NCBI GenBank assembly: GCA_036380355.1
Contig: DASVEW010000046.1
Location: forward strand, 1-15,937
Reading direction: 5' to 3'
Source of the DNA: JACDAN01 sp036380355
GTDB lineage: Bacteria > Actinomycetota > Thermoleophilia > Gaiellales > Gaiellaceae
DNA: 15,937 bases
Part shown: positions 1-5,320 of the stretch, piece after piece
Numbering within the stretch: position 1 is the first letter of the stretch
Layout: each line of letters opens with the position of its first letter
Made by a program: the position numbers and the translations under genes
The notes under the pieces: generated by a model
The model's input: only the letters and a program-made list of their open reading frames with translations
What the model was told of the DNA's origin: nothing
Databases searched by the model: none

Positions 1-249
1 GATTCGGACGAAGTCGTTGAGGATCCCCTCGCGCGTCAGCTCGCTGACGACCCGGGCGCCGGTTCGGCCCCCGGCGAGTCCCGTTGCGACGACCGGCACG
101 TCCATCCGCTTGAGCGCCCGCGCGATGTTGACGCCCTTGCCGCCTGCCAGCGTGAGGCCGGCGCTAGCACGGTGCCGCTGGCCCGGCTGGAAGTTCGGCA
201 CCGTGAGCGTCCGGTCGAGCGCGGCGTTCATCGTCACGGTGACGATCAT
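1..249 (-). CDS. PfkB-family sugar (phosphate) kinase, 1-phosphofructokinase type, N-terminal part
   Basis: Partial gene: the first 83 residues are present and the rest lies beyond the left edge. The protein begins MIVTVTMNAALDRTLTV, the typical opening of the 1-phosphofructokinase/tagatose-6-phosphate kinase branch of the PfkB (ribokinase-like) family. Residues 36-43 (GGKGVNIA) are the conserved N-terminal PfkB glycine motif that contacts the sugar substrate. Family members phosphorylate a sugar phosphate with ATP in the cytoplasm. The catalytic GAGD motif near the C-terminus is outside the window, so FruK, LacC or a minor phosphofructokinase cannot be told apart. ATG at 249-247 is chosen because it gives the canonical N-terminus; no strong Shine-Dalgarno site precedes it. 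The gene follows the carboxypeptidase gene on the same strand but is separated by 160 bases holding a large inverted repeat, so it is probably a separate unit. Confidence 0.88.
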   Translation of the reverse strand, partial: MIVTVTMNAALDRTLTVPNFQPGQRHRASAGLTLAGGKGVNIARALKRMDVPVVATGLAGGRTGARVVSELTREGILNDFVRI

Positions 250-288
250 GTGACCCGCCCGGTGACGTTGCCGCATTCCTGGCGCGCG

Positions 289-372
289 AAAAACGCCTCA
301 GGAGTGCCAGGAAGGGCGCGTGCATATCCAGCGGATATGTGCGCGACCGAGGGGCGCTCCTGAGGCGATTTT
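289..372. repeat. Nested inverted repeat (long stem enclosing a second hairpin), possible terminator
   Basis: The outer arms are 289-308 and 353-372. AAAA pairs with TTTT, one A/A mismatch follows, then CGCCTCAGGAGTGCC (294-308) pairs with GGCGCTCCTGAGGCG (353-367) with a single G-U. Inside sits a second hairpin at 317-345, whose core is CATATCC, loop AGC, GGATATG, extended by two wobble and four GC pairs. Read on the minus strand, the outer stem ends in five T, so it could terminate the carboxypeptidase transcript before the kinase gene. The plus strand also ends in TTTT, so it may act in both directions. The 44-base enclosed region with its own stem is unusual for a simple terminator. Confidence 0.7.
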
Positions 373-409
373 GCAGCCGCCAGGGACACGGAGGGCGTTG
401 CCGGGTGGG

Positions 410-1525
410 TCACGTAAACCACCCGCCGATGTGGTCGACAGTGCGGCCCGCGTACCAGCCCGTCCGGTCGAGGAAGCCGGGATCGTCACGGGCCTCCGCC
501 GCGACGAGCGGCGTCCGGCCGAGCAGCCGCTTCCGGTCGTAGACGCGGAGCTCGCCGACAACCTGCCCCTCGCGCACCGGCAGGTCCAGCCGGCTCGGCA
601 GGACGACGCGCTCGACGAGCGGCCGCCCGATGCGCACCGGCCGGCGGAGCGGCCGCGCGGCGACGGCGGGGACCGGGTCGAAGCCCCACTCGACCGGGAT
701 CCGGCCGTAGACGCGGTCCGGCGAGGCGAGCGGGACGTAGGCGTACCGGGACATGCCCCAGGCGAGGAGCTCCTCGAGGTCAGCGTTGCGGACGCCGCGC
801 GAGGGGCTCCCGAGGATCGTCGCGTAGATCGTGACGTGGTTCCCGCGCGCGGCGGCGACCATGCTCCAGCCCGCCTGCGACGTGTGGCCCGTCTTCACGC
901 CGAACACGCCGGGGAACTCGCCGAGCAGGTCGTTCCACGTGTGGAGCCGCCGCCCGCCCGAGATCGTGGCCGACTCCTGGCGAACGAGCTGCCGGACCAT
1001 CGGATGCTTCATCGCCTCCAGCGCGAGCCGGGTGACGTCCCAGGCGGACGAGTAGTGACCGGTCGTGTCCAGCCCGTCCGGGCGCGCGAACTGCGTCTCG
1101 CGGAGACCGAGCGTCCTCGCGTACCGGTTCATGAGCGCGACGAACGGGCCGCTGTCCCCGCCGCCCAGGTGCTCGGCCATCGCGACGGCGCTGTCGTTCG
1201 CGCTCTGGATCAGCGCTGCTGCGATCAGGTCCCGCATCGGGATCCGCTCGCCGGCGCGGAGCCTGATCGTCGACCCGGTGACGCCGACTGCGTCCGCATC
1301 CACAGAGACGATCGTCCCCGGCTTCGCGCGCTCGAGCGCGACGAGCACCGTCATCAGCTTCGTGATGCTCGCGATAGGGGCCCGTTCGTGCGCCCGCCGC
1401 GCAAGCAGCACCTCGCCCGTCTGCGCCTCCTGGACGAGGTAGGCGCGCGCGTCGACCTCGGGGGTCGCGGCGGCGGCCGGTGCAGACCAGGCGAGGACGG
1501 CCAGGAGGGCGGCGAGCCGCTTCAC
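410..1525 (-). CDS. D-alanyl-D-alanine carboxypeptidase (peptidase S11, PBP5-like)
   Basis: Exported penicillin-binding protein of 371 residues. It should remove the terminal D-Ala from peptidoglycan pentapeptides outside the membrane and so limit cross-linking. Residues 1-20 form a signal peptide ending in an Ala-rich cleavage region. The S11 catalytic motifs are in order: SxxK (S53-ITK56, S53 the acylated nucleophile), SxN (S108-A-N110) and KTG (211-213). After about residue 260 there is a beta-rich tail resembling the PBP5 C-terminal domain. No C-terminal membrane anchor is visible, since the protein ends GGWFT. The start is GTG at 1525-1523; it has no Shine-Dalgarno site but has TAACGT eight bases upstream, suggesting a leaderless mRNA. 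It lies 72 bases downstream of the LysM protein gene, another envelope gene, with a hairpin between them. Assignment to S11 is firm; the exact dac paralogue is not determined. Confidence 0.95.
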   Translation of the reverse strand: MKRLAALLAVLAWSAPAAAATPEVDARAYLVQEAQTGEVLLARRAHERAPIASITKLMTVLVALERAKPGTIVSVDADAVGVTGSTIRLRAGERIPMRDLIAAALIQSANDSAVAMAEHLGGGDSGPFVALMNRYARTLGLRETQFARPDGLDTTGHYSSAWDVTRLALEAMKHPMVRQLVRQESATISGGRRLHTWNDLLGEFPGVFGVKTGHTSQAGWSMVAAARGNHVTIYATILGSPSRGVRNADLEELLAWGMSRYAYVPLASPDRVYGRIPVEWGFDPVPAVAARPLRRPVRIGRPLVERVVLPSRLDLPVREGQVVGELRVYDRKRLLGRTPLVAAEARDDPGFLDRTGWYAGRTVDHIGGWFT

Positions 1526-1533
1526 CGGCGTGA

Positions 1534-1539
1534 ACGTTA
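1534..1539 (-). promoter_or_regulatory. Putative -10 element of the carboxypeptidase gene (leaderless)
   Basis: On the minus strand TAACGT lies exactly eight bases before the GTG start at 1525. The same hexamer at the same distance precedes the MBL gene at 15225. No convincing -35 element and no Shine-Dalgarno site is seen. Confidence 0.4.
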
Positions 1540-1578
1540 GTCGTCGTCGCCGTCACGCCGCCGACGACTCTTCTGGTC

Positions 1579-1598
1579 GGCGCCGACGAGTCGGCGCC
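1579..1598 (-). terminator. Hairpin at the end of the LysM protein gene
   Basis: An 8-bp GC-rich stem (GGCGCCGA / TCGGCGCC) with a 4-base loop begins at the last base of the LysM gene's stop codon. No T-run follows on the minus strand, so it may be a Rho-assisted or U-less terminator between the pyrF unit and the carboxypeptidase gene. Confidence 0.4.
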
Positions 1599-1921
1599 TA
1601 CGCGACCCGAATGGGCTCCCCGACACGGAGGGCGGTCGGGTCGATGCCGGGGTTCAGCTCCATCAGGCGGTCGACGCTCGTGCCGAACTTCTCCGCGATC
1701 GAGGCGAGCGTGTCGCCGCTTCGGATGGAATACGCCGTCGCCTGCGCTCTCTTCGTCCTCGGCTTCGCACGCAGTTCCTCCGCCACCGACGTCGTCGGCG
1801 CAGCAGGCGCAGCATCGCCCCCGTGGAGCGCCGGCCGCGCGAGAACGACGATCGCCGTCACCGCCGCGAGCGCCAGGACGGGAAAGCCGTAGCGCACGAA
1901 CCACCAGGGGATCGTCACCAT
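1598..1921 (-). CDS. Small membrane-anchored LysM-domain protein
   Basis: A 107-residue protein with one N-terminal membrane helix at about residues 10-28 (GFPVLALAAVTAIVVLA), a charged and Ala/Pro-rich linker at 30-62, and one LysM domain at about 64-106. The domain shows YSIRSGDTLASIAEKFG, then LMELNPGIDP, then LRVGEPIRV. LysM domains bind N-acetylglucosamine-containing glycans, so the protein probably holds onto peptidoglycan from the outer face of the membrane. It has no catalytic domain. ATG at 1921-1919 is preferred over upstream alternatives because it starts right before the membrane helix and overlaps the pyrF stop codon by 7 bases (ATGGTGA), implying translational coupling. Pairing with pyrF looks like chance operon sharing, though the next gene downstream is also an envelope enzyme. 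Confidence 0.88.
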   Translation of the reverse strand: MVTIPWWFVRYGFPVLALAAVTAIVVLARPALHGGDAAPAAPTTSVAEELRAKPRTKRAQATAYSIRSGDTLASIAEKFGTSVDRLMELNPGIDPTALRVGEPIRVA

Positions 1922-2823
1922 CCGGCCGCCGCCCAGACCTCGCTGCGGAGCTGCGCCGCCGCCGCCGCCGCGGCCGAGCGCCAGTCGCCCTCGCCGTGCC
2001 TGTACGCGTAGATCACGGAGCGGGCCGCGGCGACGAGCGCGCTCGCAGGCCCGCTCGTGAACGCACGGGCCACGTCCGCCGGCGTCGCTCCCTGCGCTCC
2101 CAGCCCGGGAAGGAGCAGCACGGCCTGCGGGAGCAGGCGCCGCGCTTCCGCGACCGCACGCGGATGCGTCGCGCCGATCACGGCCCCGACGCTCGACAGC
2201 CCCCGCTCGCCGACGACGTCCTCGCCCCACTCGGCCACCAGCGAGGCGACGTGCTGCCAGAGCGGCCGGCCGTCGGAGAGGACGAGATCCTGGACCTCGC
2301 CGCCGCCGGCGTTCGACGTGCGGACGACGCAGAAGATCCCGCGCCCGTGGCGCCTGCAGGCCGCGAGGTACGGATCGACCGAGTCGCGGCCCAGGTACGG
2401 GTTGACGGTCAGCGCGTCGGCCACCGGCTCGGCGCCCTCCTCACGTGGCTCGAGATACGCGGCCGCGTAGGCGCGCGCCGTCGACCCGATGTCGCCGCGC
2501 TTGCCGTCCGCCAGCACTACGAGCCCCGCAGCGCGCGCGTAGTCGCAGACCTCCTCGAACGCGGCGAGGCCGGGGGCGCCGAGAGCCTCGAAGAACGCGA
2601 GCTGGGGCTTCACGCCGACGACGTACGGCGCGACCGCGTCCACGATCCCGCGGCAGAAGCGGGCGGACGCGTCGGCGGGCGGCTCCCCGCGCAGCTCGAC
2701 GGGGAAGAGCTCCGGCCTCGGGTCGAGCCCGACGAGCACCTGCGAGCGCTTGCGGTCCACGGCGTCGGCGACCCGGTCGCCGAACGTCATCCCGCCGACC
2801 TCCACGGTCTCCACCTCCGACAT
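1915..2823 (-). CDS. pyrF: Orotidine 5'-phosphate decarboxylase, type 2
   Basis: This enzyme decarboxylates OMP to UMP, the last step of de novo UMP synthesis, in the cytoplasm. The 302-residue length matches the longer type-2 subfamily common in Actinobacteria and Myxobacteria. Seen in sequence: the substrate-binding VGLDPRPE stretch at 31-38, VKPQLAFFE at 71-79, and the catalytic core LADGKRGDIGSTA at 104-116, in which D106, K108 and D111 form the charged network. A later AVIGATHP and LLLPGLGAQG give the phosphate-binding end of the barrel. Two starts are possible. ATG at 2823 has TACCCT eight bases upstream (leaderless pattern) and coding-like codons follow it. ATG at 2790 (MTFGDRV) has a good Shine-Dalgarno GGAGGT seven bases upstream and fits the usual family N-terminus. 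pyrE lies nearby at 3285-3815, with HU between them. Confidence 0.95.
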   Translation of the reverse strand: MSEVETVEVGGMTFGDRVADAVDRKRSQVLVGLDPRPELFPVELRGEPPADASARFCRGIVDAVAPYVVGVKPQLAFFEALGAPGLAAFEEVCDYARAAGLVVLADGKRGDIGSTARAYAAAYLEPREEGAEPVADALTVNPYLGRDSVDPYLAACRRHGRGIFCVVRTSNAGGGEVQDLVLSDGRPLWQHVASLVAEWGEDVVGERGLSSVGAVIGATHPRAVAEARRLLPQAVLLLPGLGAQGATPADVARAFTSGPASALVAAARSVIYAYRHGEGDWRSAAAAAAAQLRSEVWAAAGW

Positions 2824-2831
2824 TCGCGCTG

Positions 2832-2837
2832 AGGGTA
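2832..2837 (-). promoter_or_regulatory. Putative -10 element of pyrF
   Basis: TACCCT on the minus strand ends eight bases before the upstream pyrF ATG (2823). The identical hexamer and distance occur before the exported hydrolase gene at 8175. If transcription starts near 2823, the message is either leaderless for the long form or has a roughly 33-base leader for the start at 2790. Confidence 0.4.
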
Positions 2838-2858
2838 CTGAGGGCGCCAGACGCAGAA

Positions 2859-2880
2859 CGGGGGCCCTTCCGGGCCCCCG
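2859..2880 (-). terminator. Strong GC hairpin downstream of the HU gene
   Basis: A perfect 9-bp stem, CGGGGGCCC / GGGCCCCCG, closes a 4-base loop (TTCC on the plus strand). It lies 26 bases past the HU stop codon. On the minus strand it is followed by TTCTGCGTCT, a poor U-tract, but the stem is very stable and sits where an HU terminator is expected. Confidence 0.6.
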
Positions 2881-2905
2881 TGAGAACTTCCCGCCCGGAG
2901 CGGGG

Positions 2906-3190
2906 CTACATCGAGCTCTTGACGGCGCTCTTCAGCTGGCTCCCCGCCGAGAACTTCGGGACCTTCGATGCGGGGATGTGCACGCGCTCGCTGGGGTTGC
3001 GCGGGTTCACGCCCTGCCGGGCCGCGCGGTTCTGCACTGAGAACTTGCCGAATCCGGTGAAAGCGACTTCCTCGCCGTTCCGGAGTGCGTCGGTGATCGA
3101 CTCGAGAAACGCGTCGACGGCCTCACCGGCTTCCCGCTTCCCGATATTGGCCTTCTGCGCCACGCGATCCACGAATTCCTGCTTGGTCAC
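2906..3190 (-). CDS. hup: HU-family DNA-binding protein
   Basis: A 94-residue HU/IHF-fold protein, the normal length for bacterial HU, without the Lys-rich tail seen in mycobacterial HupB. It binds and bends DNA as a dimer in the nucleoid. The N-terminal helical part (TKQEFVDRVAQKANIGKRE) leads to the hallmark GFGKF at 46-50. The DNA-contacting arm follows at 51-75 (RAARQGVNPRNPSERVHIPA), with the conserved P65 that intercalates in HU/IHF proteins. It ends VPKFSAGSQLKSAV. The frame is open upstream, but GTG at 3190 is chosen because GGAGG/AGGAG lies about eight bases before it and the N-terminus then matches the family. The gene has its own promoter candidate and a strong downstream hairpin, so it appears to be a single-gene unit between pyrE and pyrF. 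Confidence 0.96.
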   Translation of the reverse strand: MTKQEFVDRVAQKANIGKREAGEAVDAFLESITDALRNGEEVAFTGFGKFSVQNRAARQGVNPRNPSERVHIPASKVPKFSAGSQLKSAVKSSM

Positions 3191-3233
3191 GAAAGATTCT
3201 CCTCCCTCGACGACAGTGCCAGTGCCTCTGAGG

Positions 3234-3262
3234 ACCCTAACAGCGATCCTATTTCCGCTCAA
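3234..3262 (-). promoter_or_regulatory. Putative promoter of the HU gene
   Basis: On the minus strand TTGAGC (3262-3257) and TAGGGT (3239-3234) are separated by exactly 17 bases, giving a plausible housekeeping sigma promoter. Transcription would begin near 3227, leaving a leader of roughly 37 bases that carries the GGAGG Shine-Dalgarno site at 3201-3205. Confidence 0.5.
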
Positions 3263-3284
3263 CCATGCGGTTTGCGGCGGTTTT

Positions 3285-3815
3285 CTACGCCGGAAGCAGC
3301 TCTCCTGCCCGAAAAAGGGGCCGGAGGCGCACGCCGAGGCGCGCCAGCTCGTCGGTTCCGCCCTCCTCGCGGTCGACCACGCAGACCGCGGTCCGGCACT
3401 CGAGACTCGCCTCGCGGAGCGCCTCCACGGCCGCCACGGCGGCCCCTCCGGAGGTCACGACGTCCTCCACGAGGCACACCCGCTCGCCCGCCTCGAAGGC
3501 GCCTTCGATCCGGTTGGAGGTGCCGTAGTCCTTCGCCTCCTTGCGGACGATGAGGAACGGAAGCCCTGACGCGAGCGAGGAGGCAGCGGCGAGTGCGACA
3601 GCGCCGAGCTCCGGGCCGGCCAGCCGCGCCGCCTCGGGCTCGTGCTCTCCCACGACCGCGGCGACCCGGGCGCCGATCGCCTCCAGGAGCTCCGGCCGGG
3701 TCTCGAACCGGTACTTGTCGAAGTAGTGGGTCGAGCGGCGACCGGAGCGGAGCACGAAGTCGCCCTCGAGCAGCGCGTGCTCGCGCAGCGCCGACCGCAG
3801 CTCGTCGTCCGTCAC
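3285..3815 (-). CDS. pyrE: Orotate phosphoribosyltransferase
   Basis: This enzyme transfers phosphoribose from PRPP to orotate, giving OMP, the substrate of PyrF. At 176 residues it is slightly shorter than many PyrE proteins but complete in its key parts. The flexible-loop region VRKEAKDYGTSNRIEG (90-105) carries the expected basic residues. The PRPP-binding signature is at 113-124 (VCLVEDVVTSGG), with the acidic pair E117-D118. The N-terminal FVLRSGRRSTHYFD stretch is the orotate-binding region in the family. The start is GTG at 3815-3813, overlapping the stop codon of the small upstream gene by 4 bases (GTGA), so translation is probably coupled. It is the last gene of a three-gene unit starting with a Roadblock-like protein. 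The HU promoter lies just past its end. Confidence 0.95.
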   Translation of the reverse strand: MTDDELRSALREHALLEGDFVLRSGRRSTHYFDKYRFETRPELLEAIGARVAAVVGEHEPEAARLAGPELGAVALAAASSLASGLPFLIVRKEAKDYGTSNRIEGAFEAGERVCLVEDVVTSGGAAVAAVEALREASLECRTAVCVVDREEGGTDELARLGVRLRPLFRAGELLPA

Positions 3816-4000
3816 CCCAGGATCTCGAGCAGCTCGCGGGCGTCGTCCAGCAGGTCCTCGGCCTCGACGCCGCGCTCCAGGCGCAGCAGCGAGCCGTCGT
3901 CGTAGAGGACGTCCACGTACTCCTTCGGGCGCAGCGCCCGCCTCCAGAGCAGAATCCCGACGAGGAACGCCAGCGGAATCGTGACCCTACGAGGCAGCAT
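3812..4000 (-). CDS. Small single-pass membrane protein of unknown function
   Basis: A 62-residue protein not recognised as a named family. Residues 7-19 (TIPLAFLVGILLW) form a short hydrophobic segment followed at once by basic RRALRPK, suggesting a membrane anchor with the C-terminal part in the cytoplasm. The rest (about 27-62) is hydrophilic, runs VDVLYDDGSLLRLERG and ends in an acidic Leu-rich helix (AEDLLDDARELLEILG) that could bind a partner. It overlaps the Roadblock-like gene by 14 bases and pyrE by 4 bases, so the three should be translated together. The coding frame is supported by this overlap pattern and by strong G/C at third positions. A partnership with the Roadblock-like protein is inference. 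Confidence 0.7.
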   Translation of the reverse strand: MLPRRVTIPLAFLVGILLWRRALRPKEYVDVLYDDGSLLRLERGVEAEDLLDDARELLEILG

Positions 4001-4349
4001 TCGCCTTCTCCCGCGTGCGGCGGCCCAGCTTGCGGAGGGTCGCGCGGAGATCGTGGTAGACGAGCCCCGCCACGGCGTCCCGCTCGGTGGCCGCGACGAT
4101 CGCCCCGGCCGCCTCTCGGACGACGTAGACGTTCCCGTCGGCCGTAACGGCCTCGAGCCGCGCCGCGGAGGCGCCGGTGCGAAGCGCGTCGGCGTGCGCG
4201 AGCATCGCTGCCGCGATCTCCGCTGCCCGGCGAGCCTCCTCGTCGCCCACGGAGGCCGCGACCGGATTGCCCTCGAGGTCGAAGATCACGGCGGCCACCA
4301 CGTCCTCCGAGACGTCCAGCAGCTCCGCTAGGGCCTGATCGCCGGTCAC
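3987..4349 (-). CDS. Roadblock/LC7-like domain protein
   Basis: A 120-residue protein resembling the Roadblock/LC7 (MglB-like) fold. Residues 14-34 (SEDVVAAVIFDLEGNPVAAS) form a beta hairpin with a polar turn, followed by a long helix (36-58), then strands at 64-78 (RLEAVTADGNVYVVRE) and 81-89 (AGAIVAATE), and a closing amphipathic helix (LVYHDLRATLRKLGRR). In Actinobacteria such proteins often act with small GTPases or sensor kinases in polarity or signalling, but no GTPase gene is visible here. The match is from pattern recognition and is moderate. The start is GTG at 4349-4347. It has no Shine-Dalgarno site but TATGTT ends six bases upstream. It heads the unit with the small membrane protein and pyrE and diverges from the YihY gene across 20 bases. 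Confidence 0.65.
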   Translation of the reverse strand: MTGDQALAELLDVSEDVVAAVIFDLEGNPVAASVGDEEARRAAEIAAAMLAHADALRTGASAARLEAVTADGNVYVVREAAGAIVAATERDAVAGLVYHDLRATLRKLGRRTREKANAAS

Positions 4350-4355
4350 GCCGGG

Positions 4356-4361
4356 AACATA
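4356..4361 (-). promoter_or_regulatory. Putative -10 element of the Roadblock-pyrE unit (leaderless)
   Basis: TATGTT on the minus strand ends six bases before the GTG start at 4349. It overlaps, on the opposite strand, the -10 candidate of the divergent YihY gene. No clear -35 is seen. Confidence 0.4.
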
Positions 4362-4363
4362 CT
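4358..4363 (+). promoter_or_regulatory. Putative -10 element of the YihY/BrkB gene (leaderless)
   Basis: CATACT ends six bases before the ATG at 4370. A weak -35 candidate, CTGATC, lies 17 bases upstream at 4335-4340, inside the Roadblock gene. No Shine-Dalgarno site fits in the 20-base intergenic space. Confidence 0.4.
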
Positions 4364-4369
4364 GCTGCG

Positions 4370-5188
4370 ATGCGCGAGCCGCTCCACAAGTTCTTCGCCG
4401 ACCGCGGGCCGCACCTCGCGGCGATGATCGCGTACTTCGCGCTCCTCTCCCTCGTGCCGCTCGTCTTCCTCGCGCTGGCGCTGCTCGGCCTTTTCGGACG
4501 AGTCGATGAGTCCACCTACCTCGTCACCGAGCTGAACAAGATCCTTCCGTCGGCGTCGATCTCCCAGATCGTCCGCGTCGTGAATCAGATCCGCGACAAC
4601 GCCGCGACGCTCGGGTTGATCGGCGGCGTCTTCCTGCTCTGGACGTCGCTTTCGCTCTTCAGCGTCCTCGAGTCGGCCTTCAACATCGTCTACGGGCGGC
4701 CGAACCGCTCTTTTCTCCATGGGAAGGGAGTCGCGATCGTCGTCATGCTCGGGACGCTGATCACGCTCTTCGCCGGGCTCGTGATCGGCTCGGTCGGTTT
4801 CGAGGTCATCCACGACGCGGCGCCGGGGTTCATCGAGAACCGCTGGGTGGCGTATGCCCTCTCGCTCCTCCTCTCCACCGGCGCGGTGTTCGTCTTCCTC
4901 GTCTCGACCTACTACCTGCTGACGAACGAGGACCTGACCTTCCGGGACGTCCTGCCGGGCGCGGTCCTCGCCAGCGTCCTGCTCCAGGTCAGCTTCCAGG
5001 CGCTGCCTCTCTACGTGGCGCTCTCGCAGCGGGACGAGGTGCTGACCCTGCGGGCGCTCGGCGCGCCGGTGATCCTCCTGATCTGGCTCTACGTGATGGC
5101 CAACGCGATCGTCTTCGGCGCCGAGGTCAACTACTGGCGGGCCCGCCGCCGCCTCATCGAGGAGGACGCGATTCCGGGGCTCGCCTGA
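4370..5188 (+). CDS. YihY/BrkB-family membrane protein
   Basis: A 272-residue polytopic membrane protein of the YihY/virulence factor BrkB family (formerly called RNase BN by mistake). Its function is not established; a transport role has been proposed. About six helices are visible, near 17-43 (AMIAYFALLSLVPLVFLALALLG), 80-104, 122-146, 160-183, 195-216 and 229-250. The family hallmarks are present: the first-helix AYFALLSLVPLV, the WTSLSLFSVLESAFNIVY stretch at 91-108, the DVLPGAVLAS segment near 194-203, and the closing VFGAEVNYWRARRR. The start ATG at 4370 gives the expected short N-terminus (REPLHKFFADRGPHLAAMIAYF). It is alone on its strand and ends in a 12-bp hairpin right after the stop codon. 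Confidence 0.92.
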   Translation: MREPLHKFFADRGPHLAAMIAYFALLSLVPLVFLALALLGLFGRVDESTYLVTELNKILPSASISQIVRVVNQIRDNAATLGLIGGVFLLWTSLSLFSVLESAFNIVYGRPNRSFLHGKGVAIVVMLGTLITLFAGLVIGSVGFEVIHDAAPGFIENRWVAYALSLLLSTGAVFVFLVSTYYLLTNEDLTFRDVLPGAVLASVLLQVSFQALPLYVALSQRDEVLTLRALGAPVILLIWLYVMANAIVFGAEVNYWRARRRLIEEDAIPGLA

Positions 5189-5190
5189 TT

Positions 5191-5218
5191 TCGCGGAAGG
5201 TCTCACGACTTTCCGCGA
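5191..5218 (+). terminator. Terminator hairpin of the YihY/BrkB gene
   Basis: A 12-bp stem, TCGCGGAAGGTC / GACTTTCCGCGA with one G-U pair and loop TCAC, begins two bases after the TGA stop. No T-run follows on the plus strand, so it would be a U-less terminator. Two further hairpins lie downstream in the same convergent gap. Confidence 0.6.
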
Positions 5219-5232
5219 CCGTCTGGAGCCGG

Positions 5233-5249
5233 GCGCCGCCTCGCGGCGC
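5233..5249. other. Middle hairpin in the convergent gap
   Basis: A 7-bp stem GCGCCGC / GCGGCGC with loop CTC lies between the YihY hairpin and the rdgB hairpin. All three fall within 130 bases of a tail-to-tail gene junction. In GC-rich DNA a 7-bp stem can arise by chance, so its role is uncertain. Confidence 0.35.
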
Positions 5250-5295
5250 GCGGCCTTGAACGCTGCAGGAACTTCCTCGTCCCTCGACCGCAGCG

Positions 5296-5320
5296 GCGGA
5301 ACGGGCTAAGCCCGTTCCGC
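5296..5320 (-). terminator. Terminator hairpin overlapping the rdgB stop codon
   Basis: A perfect 11-bp stem GCGGAACGGGC / GCCCGTTCCGC closes a 3-base loop. The TAG stop codon of rdgB (5308-5306) lies across the loop, so the stem starts inside the coding sequence. No U-tract follows. Confidence 0.55.

Noticed and set aside
403..424. 6-7 bp stem (GGGTGG / CCACCC) across the carboxypeptidase stop codon
   Set aside because: Short, with a 10-base loop, and the far stronger nested repeat lies just downstream; not needed to explain termination.
320..1540. Long plus-strand reading frame (406 codons) over the carboxypeptidase gene
   Set aside because: It is antisense to a gene with intact S11 motifs, is rich in Arg, Asp, Glu, Pro and Ala as expected from reading GC-rich codons backward, and shows no domain.
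1950..1975. GCC/CGC triplet run
   Set aside because: It encodes the poly-Ala stretch near the PyrF C-terminus. Such runs are common in GC-rich genes and I see no sign of a functional microsatellite.
4346..5206. 286-codon minus-strand frame opposite the YihY gene
   Set aside because: Charged low-complexity sequence opposite a clear membrane protein; the complement of hydrophobic codons yields this pattern.
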